64,000 nt of DNA from Papaver somniferum (GCF_003573695.1 NC_039366.1:165120339-165184338), one strand, 5' to 3'. Shown: positions 12,853 through 25,696, counted from the first letter of the stretch. Translations and numbers: made by a program. Notes: generated by a model not told the origin, from the letters alone.

Positions 12853-14929
12853 CGTTTGAGCTTTAGAAAGTGCAATTTCAATAACTGCGCGTTTTCTACA
12901 CATCCTTTTCTGTCGACCCGGAGAAAAACATCATGTGATTCATGTCATCAACCATCGAAACGAAAAAAATAATAAAAAGATAGAACGTTGAATCCCACGA
13001 GGTGTGTGATGATCCCCACGTGAGCATAAACACGAGCTCCATGAACTTTAGAATTTAGACTGATTACAGAATTAGCCTACTGAGACAGTGATGTCCACTT
13101 TACAAGTCATAACTCGCTGAACTTGGAGAAAAAAATCAACACCAATAGTCACACTCTCATATTCTTCCCAACTGAAAAATTATATGGAGTATCTATGTTC
13201 GGGGTTGAGATTCTGGATAAGTGTGGCCGTGTAATTGCAAATTTTGTTGACGTGGTGCACGAATCATGACGCATCTAAGGCTTAGGACTGAGGAGACAGA
13301 CATGTTATATTCTTGTACGCTCAGATTTTGAAAACCATAAACAATTCATTTACATGCAAAATTTCAATAAAGCACGCAATTTGAGTATTTGGTTGTCTCG
13401 GTAGCCTGATAGAATAGGAGTCCTCCAACTTTTTTACCAAATTCTTTCTGTTGATATGTTGGTATCGGCAATCAAATCGCAAATGTCATCGATTGCATTT
13501 TCAAAACTTACTAGTGTCAGCCGCTCGGTTGCATAGACGTGGAGAGGACGCGGACACTACAACATTCTCAAAAAATTAGGACGTAGACACGTATATGCAT
13601 ATTTTATTTATATATACAATTATGTATTTATAGAGCAAAGTCAAGTGTTTCACTCTAAAAAATAGAAAATAATGCTACATGTATATAAATTTCAAAAGAA
13701 AATTAGAGATTGTTTGTTTATACACGCCGAAGGTCAAGCAATAATCACTATTAAACACATGACATGATCAAAATGCATTCTTGGAACAACACATGCCCAA
13801 CCAAGGATATATGTGATGTCATTTCCAATTACAAAAACCTTAATAAAGACTTAAATGATTGATCTAAATGTTTGTCTTTCTTTCTTTATTTAATACAGAG
13901 TGATAGTAAAAATAAAGGAAGAAGTTTAAATGAAAATGAAAAAACACGAATTATCGGTGTGTCCAAATAAGATGCGCACAGAATGCGCATATTGATGTGT
14001 CGGACACGCATCGTGTCAGCGTCCAACGCACGTCCTGTGTCCTACACGGACACGACTCAAAAAACTGAACGTCCGTGCACGAAGAAGGATTCATAGTACC
14101 TGTACCAAAGCAACCCTATAAAGCGCGAGTCAGACTTCCACCAACCCATTTCAAAATATGAATATTGTTAATCGGGCATTTTATGATGGATGGGATCGGG
14201 TTGCTGGTTACCATTTTAGATCCGGACATTCACCCCAAACGCCTTTCCATCCCAAATCTACATCAGCACAACTGGGGATCAACTGCTGAATACTATAAAA
14301 AGTACAAAATACTGTGTGTGATTGTTTTAATACAAGTAGGGCCTACTTTACCTACCCACAAACCATTATTTTAATCTAACCCAAAGCCTGAAAAGCTAGT
14401 GTTAAACGTAATTATCACTTAAACAAAGAGCTGTGCAGTGTTATCAAATTCTCAAATCCCAAAGTTAAGTGAGAAATAAAAGTGGAGAAAGGTGTCTCAC
14501 CACCATCACTACTAGGCCACCAACCACAGCCCACCTAGAAAGTCAGTAAGCCACCAACTTTGGCCAAGTCATTTTCACTAGAAATAATTCTTAGCACAAA
14601 TTGTTTATCTATTAGTAAACCAGAATTTGAAAAGAGATTAGAGATAATTATATTACCCTTTAATTTCCTTATGGATGGAAATCTGAATTTCTCCTCACCA
14701 ATAAACGCATCCACGTACAAAAGAAATGACAACAAAGTTGCCAATTTTATTAAAAGAAAGTGATCACCAGAAAAGTGACAATTTAGACAGGAAAAAGAGA
14801 CATCCAGTAGTAATTACTAATCACAACATTTAGTTACTAAAAAGTAGTCAAAAATCTTTGTAGACAAAGGCCAATAAAAACGCTTAACATAAATGTTGGC
14901 CTATATTTTTTTTTCCTATTACCATATAT
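12853..14929. other. Intergenic sequence, little recognisable
   Basis: No gene is visible. Two stretches with repeated GTGTC/GGACAC words (about 13510-13565 and 13955-14070) could be the two ends of a small decayed DNA transposon, but I could not define termini or a target duplication. The rest is AT-rich. Confidence 0.4.
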
Positions 14930-14930
14930 T

Positions 14931-15260
14931 TTAGAAGTTTTTTCCCGTTATAAAGTCCATCACGACCATAGAAGGAACAAAACCCTCAACTTTCCTCTTT
15001 GTAACCCTGCTTTGTTTTATTATGTGATTCCCATAGTGCAGAGATAACACTATCATCATACACCAAATCGTACCAAGAGAAACTAAGAAGTAATTCCAAA
15101 CCTTTAAAATTTCGGAACAATGAAGACAATTGTGCATATTCATCTCCTTTTCTATGTTACAAAATGAACACCTATCTGAAGATGTTTGCCCGCTCTGGCT
15201 AAGCAATCCACCAAATAGGAAAGACATAGCTAAAAGGGTTTTAAAGAAGATCTTATCTCA
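14931..15260 (-). pseudogene. LINE (non-LTR retrotransposon) remnant: RT-associated zinc-binding domain
   Basis: A minus-strand frame of 98 codons (14931-15227) has the pattern CSFC-x9-H-x2-HC-x6-VWNYF. This matches the zinc-binding segment found after the reverse transcriptase in plant LINE ORF2 (zf-RVT type). Nothing upstream on this strand preserves the reverse transcriptase, so this is a 3' fragment of a dead copy. Confidence 0.6.
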
Positions 15261-15834
15261 TATGGACTTCTTGGTATACCTGAGCTATAGATTTTAACCA
15301 GTTTACTTTATCATTCTTATTTTAAAATTAAAATAAAATTCCCCATTTGTATTTTTTTTTCAATTATCTATATCCATGTATGAAATTCTAAAGTTAAATT
15401 TCAGCATAAATGAAGATAGTTTACGAGTTGTCTAATTTTTTCTAAATTATAATATAAACCTTCGGTAAATGTTTAGGTCATCGGTCTCTCATTTTAAGGG
15501 AAGGGAACTACCCTAAGTGAAGATTGACACCTCTCTCCTATTTTCCCGGCCTTATATGCTAACAAGACAATATTAACTAAATATAAGAATATCATAGTAA
15601 TTTAATTGTAGAAATAAACCGTAAACCTTTGTATTCATATTATATACTTTTAATATTGTCATTCCATTTATGAAGTTTCTCGGGTATTTCTTAAATTTTA
15701 CATAGCTTGTTTTGATAGAGCTTTCCCATTTTGTTATAACATAAAATTTTAAACTTATATTTGTTGGAAAATATTGTGTGTGCCCATCACATTGGTAACT
15801 AGAAAAAAATATATGCCATGATCATGCAATACCG
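15261..15834. other. AT-rich spacer
   Basis: No gene, RNA or repeat is recognised between the LINE fragment and the copia 5' LTR. Confidence 0.4.
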
Positions 15835-16007
15835 TGAGAGCTCACTTCTATTACAATGAAGTTTATTTTTCCCTTTCAAGTTATTTGTTTTTCTCTATTA
15901 AGTTTGTCTGATATATAAAACAAGCGAAAATAGGCGTAAGCTTTGCAAATGAAATGGAGAAACAAAAGTATAATTGATAAGTTAACAATAAAAACCAAGT
16001 TCTGTTA
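15835..16007 (+). repeat. copia remnant 5' LTR
   Basis: Starts TGAGAGCTCAC and ends just before the primer site. It aligns with 20588-20786, with many substitutions and small gaps, so the insertion is old. Confidence 0.65.
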
Positions 16008-16019
16008 TGGTATCAAAGG
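16008..16019 (+). other. Primer binding site, tRNA-iMet type (copia remnant)
   Basis: TGGTATCAAAGG matches the plant initiator-methionine primer site TGGTATCAGAGC with small changes, directly after the 5' LTR. Confidence 0.65.
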
Positions 16020-16425
16020 GAGCTTCATCGCTTTGATTCGAAGCTCTGATAATGTTTCATCTAATTTTAATTTCTAGGTCTTCTGATAGAGTCTGTTAGT
16101 TCTTCAACCCCATTTTTTCATATTGTTCTCTCGGTCATATCCCATTAAGTTTTCAGTCTCCATCTAAACTCACTTCCAAAAATTAACTGGAAATCACAAA
16201 TTTCACCTCTTGTGCGAAGCTATAACTTGTTCAGATTTGTTGGTTGATCGTTTCCTGCACCACCAAAACTTATCAAAAATCCATCTCCAACTTCACCTGC
16301 TTCTGGTTTTGATTCTGAAATTATCTCGACTTCATCTCTTGATTTGGTTCTAAATTCTTATTATTTATTTTCTTGGTTGGATCAAGACCAAGTCATTCTT
16401 TCTTGGTAGCTTAGTGTGCTAACTG

Positions 16426-17250
16426 ATGAATGCCATGTTCAAGTTCTTGGTAGGAGTTTATCTTATGAGGTTCTGGAAAACCTTGGAAAAGGATTATAAT
16501 GCTTCAACTCGTTCTAGGTTAATGCCGCTAAAGGTTGATTTGCATAATAAGGATCAAAATCTATATAAGTTTATTTTAACAAAGCTGTATCTATCTCTCA
16601 CCAACTTGCTCAGATTAATAGAGTTGTTTCTGATGAGGATTTGGTGTTTGATATACTTCATGGACTTCCAAAATTTTTTAAATCTTTCAAAACTAGTGTT
16701 AACACCCAAGTTCTGAAGAATCTAGATAAATATTTTAGTAACGATCTTCTTGGACTTTTTTTATCCGAAGAATCTCGTATAAATTCAGAGATGAAGCCGG
16801 AGTCCGGACCTCACTACTGCTTCTGCACATGTTTCTCGACACTCATCTTGGTAATACTTCTCAATATTCACTTGGTAATTTATTTTTCTATCAGCATCAT
16901 ATTAATATTTTAAAGGATATCCACCTTATCAATCTCATCGTCAAGATTGTAATCAGTTTCATAGAGTTTCTAGTTTTAAACGAAGCGGATTTTGTGGTGG
17001 TCTAAATACTTTTCGTGGAAATTTTAGAGGTGGTAGATATGATCGTTTTGACCGTGTTTATTCTTCAAATTTTTATCCACTTGCAGCTCGTTATAATTAT
17101 TATATTTAATATCAAATATGAGCAACACGTGGATATTCTGCATATGAATATCGACATCGATTTACAAAGACTGATGGATATATCAATGCACATCATATTA
17201 TTTATAATGAGTATTATGATGACTTTTATGAGAACTATTGTTTTCTGAAC
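16426..17250 (+). pseudogene. copia gag remnant
   Basis: After frame changes, the segment around 16640-16730 reads like the capsid (UBN2-type) block LVFDILHGLPKFFKSFKTSV. The part after 16960 is Tyr/Gly/Arg-rich, as in copia gag tails. No continuous frame or zinc knuckle survives. Confidence 0.6.
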
Positions 17251-17309
17251 TTTAGGCATATGTAATTTACAACAATGATCATGCACCTTATTCTTCTAAT
17301 AATGGGGTC

Positions 17310-17917
17310 CCTGATTCAAGCACTACACATCATATCACATCGGACCTTGCGATTCTTAATATCCACTCACCTTATGAAGGGTCTGATCAAGTCTGTGTAT
17401 GGGTTAAAGCATCCCCTAGAGTCTCTAGATTGATTGATTTTCTAATTTCTCAAGGGTTTGAGGCTTCGGAAACTGTTACTTCTATGTTGGTTAAAGTCTC
17501 TTATACGGAAGATTTGTATGTTCTTATATATGTTGATGATAAATTGGTATTTGTTATCTAATTTCAACTCTTATTGCTTCTAGCCACTGAGTTTTCTATT
17601 AAAGACTTTGGTGACCTATCATTTTTCTTGGGTGATGAGGCTTATCCCAATTCAATGGGTATTTTACTTTCTAAGAAACAATATCTTATAATCTTCTTAA
17701 ACAATATAAAATGGATTATTCTAAGCATGTATCAACTTTTATGGCTTGTCAAAGTGTGCACCTTGAACCTAATATGCAATTATCTTCGGATCCTTCTTGT
17801 TGTGTAAGTATATTTGGCGCTATGCAGTATGCCAATATTACCAGACCTGACATTTTTTTTTTGTGAATAAAGCATGCCCACACATGCAAACTCCAGCTAA
17901 GGAACACTGGTCTGATG
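17310..17917 (+). pseudogene. copia protease and reverse transcriptase fragments, joined by deletion
   Basis: Around 17320-17405 a protease-like stretch reads THHITSDL...YEGSDQV. It is followed almost at once by the late reverse transcriptase (FLISQGFEAS, then LYVLIYVDD at about 17515-17540, KDFGDLSFFLG at about 17595-17630, and ALQYANITRPDI at about 17820). Integrase and the front of the reverse transcriptase are missing. The reading frame is interrupted by the solo LTR at 17918. Confidence 0.75.
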
Positions 17918-19913
17918 TGAAAAGGAGAGGGTACAAAGTACACCACCAAATTTTTTCGTTCGGCAACCTGTATGGACAAAACCTAATATAATTGCAAGTA
18001 TATCTTAATTAAAGATCTTGAATAATATGTATATAGAGTTTTTCTCTTTCTGTTCAACAATCAGTATGTCTAGACACAAAGCCCGTGAACTTGATTGTGT
18101 AGAAGATTTGTTGGACGATCTCAAAAATCAATATCCAAGCTCAACTTAGTCTTATCCAAATCAAGAAGACCCGAAATACTGCTAAGTATGAAACTTTTTA
18201 TCTATCTTTCAAGATACGAATTTTACAAGCAGTCCAGTTACAGTCGTGCTCCTTACGCCTCTTAAACCTCGCAAGGCTCGGCGCAATTGATTCCCTTAGC
18301 TGACGTCCTTTACAACCTAAGAGTGCTTCAACCTAAGTGAAGACTTTCGATACCAATTTTCCTCTAACATATAAGCCTTATTGATTTCTCTTTTGATTTA
18401 GGTTTGGAAATATGTTTACAATAAATAAAGTCCTATAAACCTCACGATTACGGAACACTTACACTTTATTAGTTGTACTAACCACCTCTCAAGAACAATC
18501 CAAACAAATCGAAGAAGAGTTTAGATATCTATCTCGAGGGATCACAAAGTATGAGACAAAAGAGAACTTTACGATTTCTACAAATCCTCATAGATCAATA
18601 AGAACAAGATTCAAATACATGGACTATCAGGTAAAAAGATAATCATACCATGCTTCACGAATCCCTAAGTGAAGTCTTTAAGTCGTAACCTAACTATGTT
18701 TCTCTTAGGAAACGTAGGTTTTAAAGGACGACTCTAGCAAGCAACTAGGACATAAAAGTGCCATGGATTGGGAAATAATATTGCATGAGTCTCTCTATTT
18801 ATAGTTTTCTAGACAATAGGTAGCATTGAATTTAATCTAAGATAACTTGAGATCCAAGCAAACAATTTCTCAGTTAAGATTAATTTTTTATTAGGAATTC
18901 ATGTAAGCATGAGAAAATACGTCTTGATATTACACAGAAGAATATACACTTTGGTCCAGGGTTCTGAAACCGTATACAACGATGATCCATATTGGCATAT
19001 GCCATATGAACTTTCAAGCATAAGTCGTGTTCATTAACACTCAAGACTTAAAGCATGATTCACAAACACGAAATGATTTAGTGAACAAAGTTTTCTTAGA
19101 AGTGTTTATGAGAGTTGTAGCAATGCCATATTTGTGAATATAGTTTATGAGCATTTGCTTAGTTCTGTACTGGGAGGGTATGTGTAGGGGTATGCATACC
19201 TATGGACCAGTCTGTGAACTCGGGCTGCTGGGGTACGCGTACCAGGTATATACACCCTTACCCATTCACGAACTCAAATATCAGGGGTACACGTACTGGG
19301 TATGAATACATCCCTTATCTAGAACTCAGATAACTAGGACACACGTATTGGGTATGCGCGCCGACCCTGTGCCTAAAATTCAGTAAATTCTGAAAACTCT
19401 TTTATAGCAATTTGAAGCATTCCCAATCGCCATAGGTAATAAATACCATTGGTTGGGCAATTTCCAAATGATCATCTTGAAACAAAAATAGTTGATGAAC
19501 AATAAATTGTTCCTTAATCAAGATTGCTAAGGATTTATGAACATCCATTGCTTTGATCATATTTCGAAAGATTTATTAAGACAAGTTTGGCGCGAAATTT
19601 CTTCTTTTTAATGTTAAATCTAACAAAATTGTATGCTCATAAGATATAATAGTAAATGCCTTGAGTAAATATGATGGTTTAGTCTTCATATACCTCTTTG
19701 TTGATGAAGTTCTCCAAATGTCTTCATTTATTCTTCATTCTTCAGTCTTCGAGGGATAATCAGTGATGTCTGATACTCAACTACCATACCCTAATCGTAG
19801 TTCGAGAGTTGACTTTAGTAGACTAGAAATCAAGATGTAGTTTTTTGCATCTAACATTGACAACAAGCTTGAGATAACAAAATTTGCAATTTCGAACGAG
19901 CAGTGATCTAACA
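17918..19913 (-). mobile_element. Solo LTR of the C/D retrotransposon superfamily with TGATG target duplication
   Basis: Plus-strand left end TGAAAAGG and right end TGATCTAACA match the LTR ends of element C (54319 and 56718) in the same orientation. TGATG occurs directly before (17913-17917) and directly after (19914-19918). Removing the LTR and one TGATG restores the copia frame from WSD to VKRIVRYL. So the element inserted in copia pol, and recombination between its LTRs left one. Confidence 0.87.
19175..19370. repeat. Tandem palindromic repeat in the solo LTR (GGGTACGCGTACC type)
   Basis: Four to five units carry variants of GGGTAYGCGTACC, such as GGGTATGCATACC, GGGTACGCGTACC and GGGTACACGTACT, spaced about 45-65 bases. 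They sit at the same relative place as the other motif arrays in the D and C LTRs. Confidence 0.7.
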
Positions 19914-19918
19914 TGATG

Positions 19919-20170
19919 TCAAGCGCATAGTGAGATATCTTTCAGGTACATTGGAGTTTGGTTTAAAGTTCAAACGAGCTTATTCTTTACAATTAGCTTT
20001 TTGCATGCTGATTGCGCCGGGTGTTCAACTGATATACATTTATTAGTGGTTTAACAATTATATCTTGGTGTTTCAGAAAACAAAAGAATGCATCTAGATC
20101 TAGCACAAAAGTGGAGTATAAGTTTGTTGCTGATACTTTTTCAGATTTACTATGCCTTCAGTTTGTGCTC
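19919..20170 (+). pseudogene. copia RNase H fragment (continuation after the solo LTR)
   Basis: The frame resumes as VKRIVRYLSGTLEFGLKF. After a frame change it gives STKVEYKFVADTFSDLLCLQ (about 20106-20163), the copia RNase H block around the TEAEY motif, with the usual Glu replaced in part. It is broken. Confidence 0.75.
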
Positions 20171-20587
20171 ACTGAAACTGGGTTTCCTCAGTGTGCGCTT
20201 GACATCATATTCCTCAGTTGGAGTTTGCATTTGCTGACATGCCTTATTCACATAAAAGGAAATGTCAAGTCTTGTAATAGTTGCATACTGTAGAGCATCA
20301 ATTATACTTCAATCCTCTATCTTCTCTTGTTTTTTGGCGTGAGCGGCACAACTTATCTAAAAAAGAATCCTTTATTTCATCAGCATAAGAAGCACACTGA
20401 GATTGCTTTTCACTTTTTCAGGGAAACAAGTAACGGCTAAGAAGCTTTTTGTTAAGGTATATTGCTACAAAGGATCAAATAGCAGATGTTTCACAAAGAC
20501 GCTTTCTTTTCTGCGCTTTACTACTCTCATGTACAAGCTTAGCGTCCCCATTTGTGCTGCGACTCCGAACTTCGGGGGTCGGGGCAG

Positions 20588-20786
20588 TGAGAGCTAGTGT
20601 AATAAAAGTGTACGTCGAAGTCTATTTTTCCTTACGTTATTTGTATTTCTTGTTAAGACGTTTTTTCTATTAGGTTTTTCTGATTTTTCTGATATATAAA
20701 ACCAGTGAAAAGAGTTGTGAGCTTTTTAAAGGAAATTGAGAAACAAAAGTATAATAAAAAAAGTTAAAAATAGAAATTCATAATCA
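20588..20786 (+). repeat. copia remnant 3' LTR
   Basis: Preceded by a purine-rich tract (CGGGGGTCGGGGCAG, 20573-20587) that is a plausible polypurine primer. Starts TGAGAGCTAGT and aligns with the 5' LTR at 15835. Confidence 0.65.
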
Positions 20787-21060
20787 TATAGGAGTTCAAT
20801 ATTCATCAACCTAGTTTCCAAGCGGATGAAAAACAGTCTTGAACTGGAGTCGTCTTGGATAGTGGCCTGGCAGGAGTGCAGGACCGTGTGCATTTTAAAG
20901 GTCCCCCGAAGCCTCCGATACAATGCGGTTAATATGACTCGAAAAAGTAGTTAAAAATATTCACACAGTCGCGCCAAAATCGGGCAGCGTTTGGTTCATG
21001 TAAAAAGTAAAAAAACAAACTAAAACCCTCAGATCTATCTACGGGGAACCTTAGAATTTG
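20787..21060. other. Spacer / upstream region of the methionine synthase gene
   Basis: No element boundary is visible after the copia LTR. The stretch includes the probable proximal promoter. I do not claim individual transcription-factor sites. Confidence 0.4.
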
Positions 21061-21061
21061 C

Positions 21062-21069
21062 TATAAAAA
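21062..21069 (+). promoter_or_regulatory. TATA box of the methionine synthase gene
   Basis: TATAAAAA, followed by a pyrimidine-rich stretch (about 21095-21117) suited to a start of transcription. The first leader exon would run to 21172. Confidence 0.6.
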
Positions 21070-21172
21070 CCTGAATCTCATACGGTTTTATTTGTGCCAT
21101 CCTCTCTGTTCTTCTTTCTATAAACTAGAAAAGAAAAGAAAAAGAGAGTCTATCCTTACTCCTCTAATTAAG

Positions 21173-21947
21173 GTGCGTTCAATCGTTTTCTTCTTCTCTT
21201 TAACTAACTCTGATTCCCATCTCTGTGTATAATTGCGTTGTTTTTATCGACTGTTTTTCACATCTCTTGCCAGAGTAGATTATTTCTCCTAGAAAGCTAG
21301 GTTTGATTTGTTTAGTTCTACGTAGAGAATTTAAGATCGGATCGTCTTTGTTTGGTTAGAAATTCTTCATTTCATTTTTGATTGATCCGCATACGATTCA
21401 TTTCATCAAAATCAGTGGTGAGTTACTGTTTTTTTCTGCTCGCGTTAACTTGCATAAGTGTACTTAGTCTGTATTATCAGTTGATGCTTCATGGATTGGA
21501 AAGTTTGGATCCAGTGTTATATATGAATGAGTTGGTAGATCTGGTTTGAATTTATAATGTTCTAAAAGATCTCTCTCGTTGCTGCCTTCCAAGAATTTAT
21601 TCTAGTGAATTCATATATGAAGTGATTTTATGAGTTATTCAGCTTTACTCGTTAAGTGTTGAAGCTTTTCTGTACTTGGTATTTGGTTTCATTAAGCTTG
21701 CATTTACTCATGTCAATTCTCTACATGAATCTGGAACTGCTAATAATTGGAATCTATTGTGTACCAAATCTTATATTTGTCAGCTGTCGGGTATTTTAGC
21801 ATTTTCTGATTTTATTTTTGATTTTTCATTATTAACAAATTGAGCTTGAGATCTGAGCTTCTTTAGCCAAATTCTGAATAAAAGTTACTTCCAAATGTTG
21901 CCAGATCACAAATTTAGCTCAACTAGTTCTCTTTATTGATGAACCAG
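21173..21947 (+). other. Leader intron in the 5' UTR of methionine synthase
   Basis: The donor AAG/GTGCG at 21172-21173 and acceptor CCAG at 21944-21947 bound an intron of about 775 bases. It ends four bases before the ATG at 21952. The body is T-rich, like a plant intron. Long first introns in 5' UTRs are common in strongly expressed plant housekeeping genes, and this one may raise expression. Confidence 0.7.
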
Positions 21948-21951
21948 AAAG

Positions 21952-24900
21952 ATGGCATCTCACATTGTTGGATATCCTCGTATGGGGCCTAAAAGAGAGC
22001 TAAAGTTTGCTCTAGAATCATTCTGGGATAAAAAGACCACAGCTGAAGATCTGGAGAAGGTGGCCACTGATCTTAGATCATCCATTTGGAAGCAGATGGC
22101 TGGTGCCGGGATCAAGTATATTCCCAGCAATACATTCTCTTACTACGACCATATGCTCGACACAACAGCAATGCTTGGGGCTGTTCCATCTAGGTACAAC
22201 TGGACTGGTGGTGAGATTGGCTTTGATACATACTTCTCCATGGCGAGAGGAAATGCCACTTTACCTGCTATGGAAATGACCAAGTGGTTTGACACCAACT
22301 AGTAAGTGCTGGATTTCTCTCTAGTTGGTTTCCGTGTTTCACATAAGTTAGAATACTTATATAATATACTAACTATGTTCAATTTTTCACCCAATCAGCC
22401 ATTTCATCGTCCCTGAATTGGGTCCAGAAGTTAAATTCTCTTATGCTTCTCACAAGGCTGTGAAGGAGTACAAGGAAGCCAAGGCTGTACGTATTATTCA
22501 TTTTAGTGAAATTTTTGATTGTTATCTTGTAGTTTGTGCATATAGCTTCCTGTGGTGGATTTGTAAACAAGATCTTTTCATTTTTCTGTATGTGTGATTC
22601 AAATCCTGTTTATTGAGTTGTGGATCTATAATAAGAATAGCAAGAATGATCACATCGTATTTCTGTTCATTTGCAACAATGCATTTAAAAAACAAAGAAT
22701 AGAGATGTCGTGATCATACTAAATGTCACTTGATCTCTAATACCAGCTTGGGTGTGGAGCAAGGGTTGTTCAATCTGATTTTCTTTTTTAGTATTTGTAT
22801 CGTTAATGTGTACTCATTTCATATGCAGCTTGGAGTTGAAACTGTCCCAGTTCTTGTCGGCCCTGTCTCTTACTTGTTGCTCTCAAAACCCGCAAAGGGT
22901 GTAGATAAATCTTTCTCTCTTCTCTCTCTTCTTGGAAGCATTCTTCCTGTGTACAAGTAAGAAGCTGGAACTTTGATACTGATAGCTTTACTTGGTTCTG
23001 TATATCATTTGTGAATCTGTCTCCAAATCTATGTGTACTAATAGTAAGCTGGTGCTATTCCGTTTTCCAGGGAAGTTGTGGCTGAGTTGAAGGCTGCTGG
23101 TGCTTCTTGGATTCAGTTCGATGAGCCCACACTTGTCCTTGATCTTGAAGCCCACCAACTAGAAGCATTTACTCAAGCATATGCTGAGCTCGAAGTAACT
23201 CTATCTGGTCTTAATGTCCTCGTTGAGACCTACTTTGCTGATGTTCCTGCTGCAGCATACAAGACTCTCACTGCTTTGAAGGGTGTCACTGGTTTCGGGT
23301 TTGACTTGGTTCGTGGTGAGAAGACCCTTGAACTGATCAAGAGTGATTTCCCCTCTGGGAAATATCTTTTTGCAGGATTGGTTGATGGAAGGAACATTTG
23401 GGCCAACGATCTTGCTGGGTCCCTCAGTACCCTGCAGGCTCTTGAGGCTGTCGCAGGCAAAGGTCAGATACATCTTATGATGCATTTATGTCTGTTTGAA
23501 ACATTCCATAGCTGAACTGGTAACTGATTCTATTTCCCTGTAATTTTCTATCTGCAGACAACCTTGTGGTCTCTACCTCTTGCTCGCTTCTCCACACCGC
23601 TGTTGACCTAGTGAACGAGCCTAAATTAGACAAGGAAATCAAGTCATGGTTGGCATTTGCTGCCCAGAAGATTGTTGAAGTTAATGCCTTGGCAACAGCA
23701 TTGGCCGGAAAGAAAGACGAGGTACTTCTTTAACCTGTACTAACTGTTTTTTGTATGAACAACAATGGAAACTACTTCATGCCCTTAGGTCTCCATATAT
23801 TTTGATTAATTGAGATGAGTAATGGTTACCACCCCAAGTCAATTGCAAAAGATTGACCCATACTTGAATCTTTTAGCTTACATTCCTGACTTGGAATATC
23901 TGCAATTCCTGAAAGTGACGACTTCGATAAAGAAATATATCCCTATGATAAAAAAAGATTACAAACAATCGGCAAACCACATTTTTGGTCAAGCTATTTG
24001 TTAGTGTCCTGTTTATTGTTAATTGTCTATAATTGTATGTACAGGAAATCTTTTCTACTAATGCTGCTGCTCAAGCCACCAGAAAATCTTCCCCAAGAGT
24101 GACTAATGAAGCTGTTCAAAAAGCTGTCAGTGTTTCTTGAACTGATTTCTGCTTCCATTTCAATGATAATTCCTTATTCAAAATTGAGTTTCACTGCTAA
24201 AGAAACATATTATGTTTGCCAGGCTGCTGCTTTGAGGGGCTCTGACCACCGTCGTGCTACAACTGTTAGTGCCAGACTGGATGCTCAGCAGAAGAAGCTG
24301 AACCTTCCAGCCCTCCCAACTACAACTATTGGGTCTTTCCCTCAGACAGTAGAGCTTAGGAGAGTACGTCGTGAATACAAAGCCAAAAAGTGAGTGTTTT
24401 ATGAGAGAATTTTATAACTTAAAAACAGATCTCCAGAATATCCTCCTGACATTTCCATTTGTCGTGGGGATCTATTTTAGGATCTCAGAGGCTGATTACG
24501 TCAACGCCATCAAGGAAGAAATCAGCAAAGTTGTTAAGATCCAAGAAGAGCTAGACATCGATGTCCTTGTTCACGGAGAGCCCGAGGTTAGCTTCCGCAA
24601 AATATTTTACTTAACATAGAGTCAAATGATTTTGATCCACGCTGAAAAGATTTCAAAATTCTGATTAGTATCTTCTGTATAACAGAGAAACGACATGGTT
24701 GAATACTTCGGAGAACAATTGTCTGGATTTGCATTCTCTGCCAACGGCTGGGTGCAATCTTACGGTTCTCGATGTGTCAAGCCACCAATCATCTACGGTG
24801 ATGTTAGCCGCCCAAAAGCCATGACCGTCTTTTGGTCCTCAATGGCACAAAGCATGACATCTCGCCCAATGAAGGGAATGCTTACTGGCCCAGTCACCAT

Positions 24901-25696
24901 TCTCAATTGGTCCTTCGTTAGAAATGACCAACCCAGGTACAATTTTTTGGAAAGAACTTCAATCTCTATTCTAATTTCTTAGTTCTATTTTAAAAAATTC
25001 AACTTGGGATAACCATGGGTAATATTTACCAGATTCGAGACTTGCTACCAAATTGCTTTGGCCATCAAGGATGAAGTTGAGGACCTTGAGAAAGCTGGTA
25101 TTACTGTTATCCAAATTGATGAGGCTGCTCTTAGAGAAGGTCTTCCTCTTAGGAAGTCAGAACATGCTTTCTACTTGGATTGGTCTGTGCACTCTTTCCG
25201 TATCACCAACGTTGGTGTACAAGACACTACCCAGGTTCGTATGCTCAACCAACACCCAAGTAAATTTGTTTTATTTCTGATAAAGATGGTTGGGTTCCTA
25301 TAATCTCCTAACAAATTCTTTCAACAGATCCACACTCACATGTGCTACTCAAACTTTAACGACATTATCCAATCTATTATCGATATGGATGCTGATGTAA
25401 TCACCATTGAGAACTCACGATCTGACGAGAAACTCTTGTCCGTTTTCCGTGAGGGAGTAGTATATGGAGCTGGTATTGGCCCAGGAGTGTACGACATTCA
25501 CTCTCCTAGAATCCCATCAACAGAGGAGATTGCAGAGCGTGCTAAGAAGATGCTTGCAGTTTTGGAGAGTAACATTCTCTGGATTAACCCAGATTGTGGT
25601 CTCAAAACCCGTAAGTATGCTGAGGTCATGCCTGCCCTAACCAACATGGTGAAAGCTGCTAAGATCCTCCGTGAAGAGCTTGCAAGTGCTAAATGA
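21952..25696 (+). CDS. METE: Cobalamin-independent methionine synthase (5-methyltetrahydropteroyltriglutamate-homocysteine methyltransferase)
   Basis: Eleven coding exons: 21952-22301, 22399-22486, 22829-22956, 23071-23462, 23558-23721, 24045-24125, 24223-24389, 24481-24586, 24686-24936, 25033-25234, 25328-25696. All junctions are GT-AG, giving 765 aa, the standard length of the cytosolic plant enzyme. It begins [17 protein letters not shown] with no transit peptide. The N-terminal MetE domain covers about 1-400 and the catalytic C-terminal barrel about 430-760 ([10 protein letters not shown] starts it). The zinc and homocysteine-thiol ligands are present as His647, Cys649, Glu671 and Cys733. 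It transfers the methyl group of methyl-tetrahydrofolate to homocysteine, making methionine for protein and S-adenosylmethionine synthesis. No break or missing residue is seen. Confidence 0.97.

Larger units (their letters stand above)
15835..20786 (+). mobile_element. Degenerate Ty1/copia retrotransposon, split by a solo LTR
   Basis: Related ends lie at 15835-16007 and 20588-20786. Both begin TGAGAGCT and share the block GATATATAAAAC...GAGAAACAAAAGTATAAT. A tRNA-iMet primer site follows the first. Between them are decayed gag, protease, reverse transcriptase and RNase H fragments in copia order. A large deletion removes integrase and most of the reverse transcriptase, and a foreign solo LTR lies at 17918-19913. 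Multiple frame breaks show that it is dead. The outer target duplication cannot be recognised. Confidence 0.75.

Noticed and set aside
12676..12903. Minus-strand open frame of 75 codons
   Set aside because: It is the chance translation of the tRNA-Lys gene and flanks (its middle is the usual LVERKALNLVVVGSRPT artefact).
13510..14070. GTGTCC/GGACAC-rich ends suggesting a small DNA transposon
   Set aside because: I could not define matching termini or a target duplication, so it is only mentioned in the spacer entry.
23201..23485. Two antisense open frames over a methionine synthase exon
   Set aside because: They are shadows of the conserved METE exon, with no independent motif.
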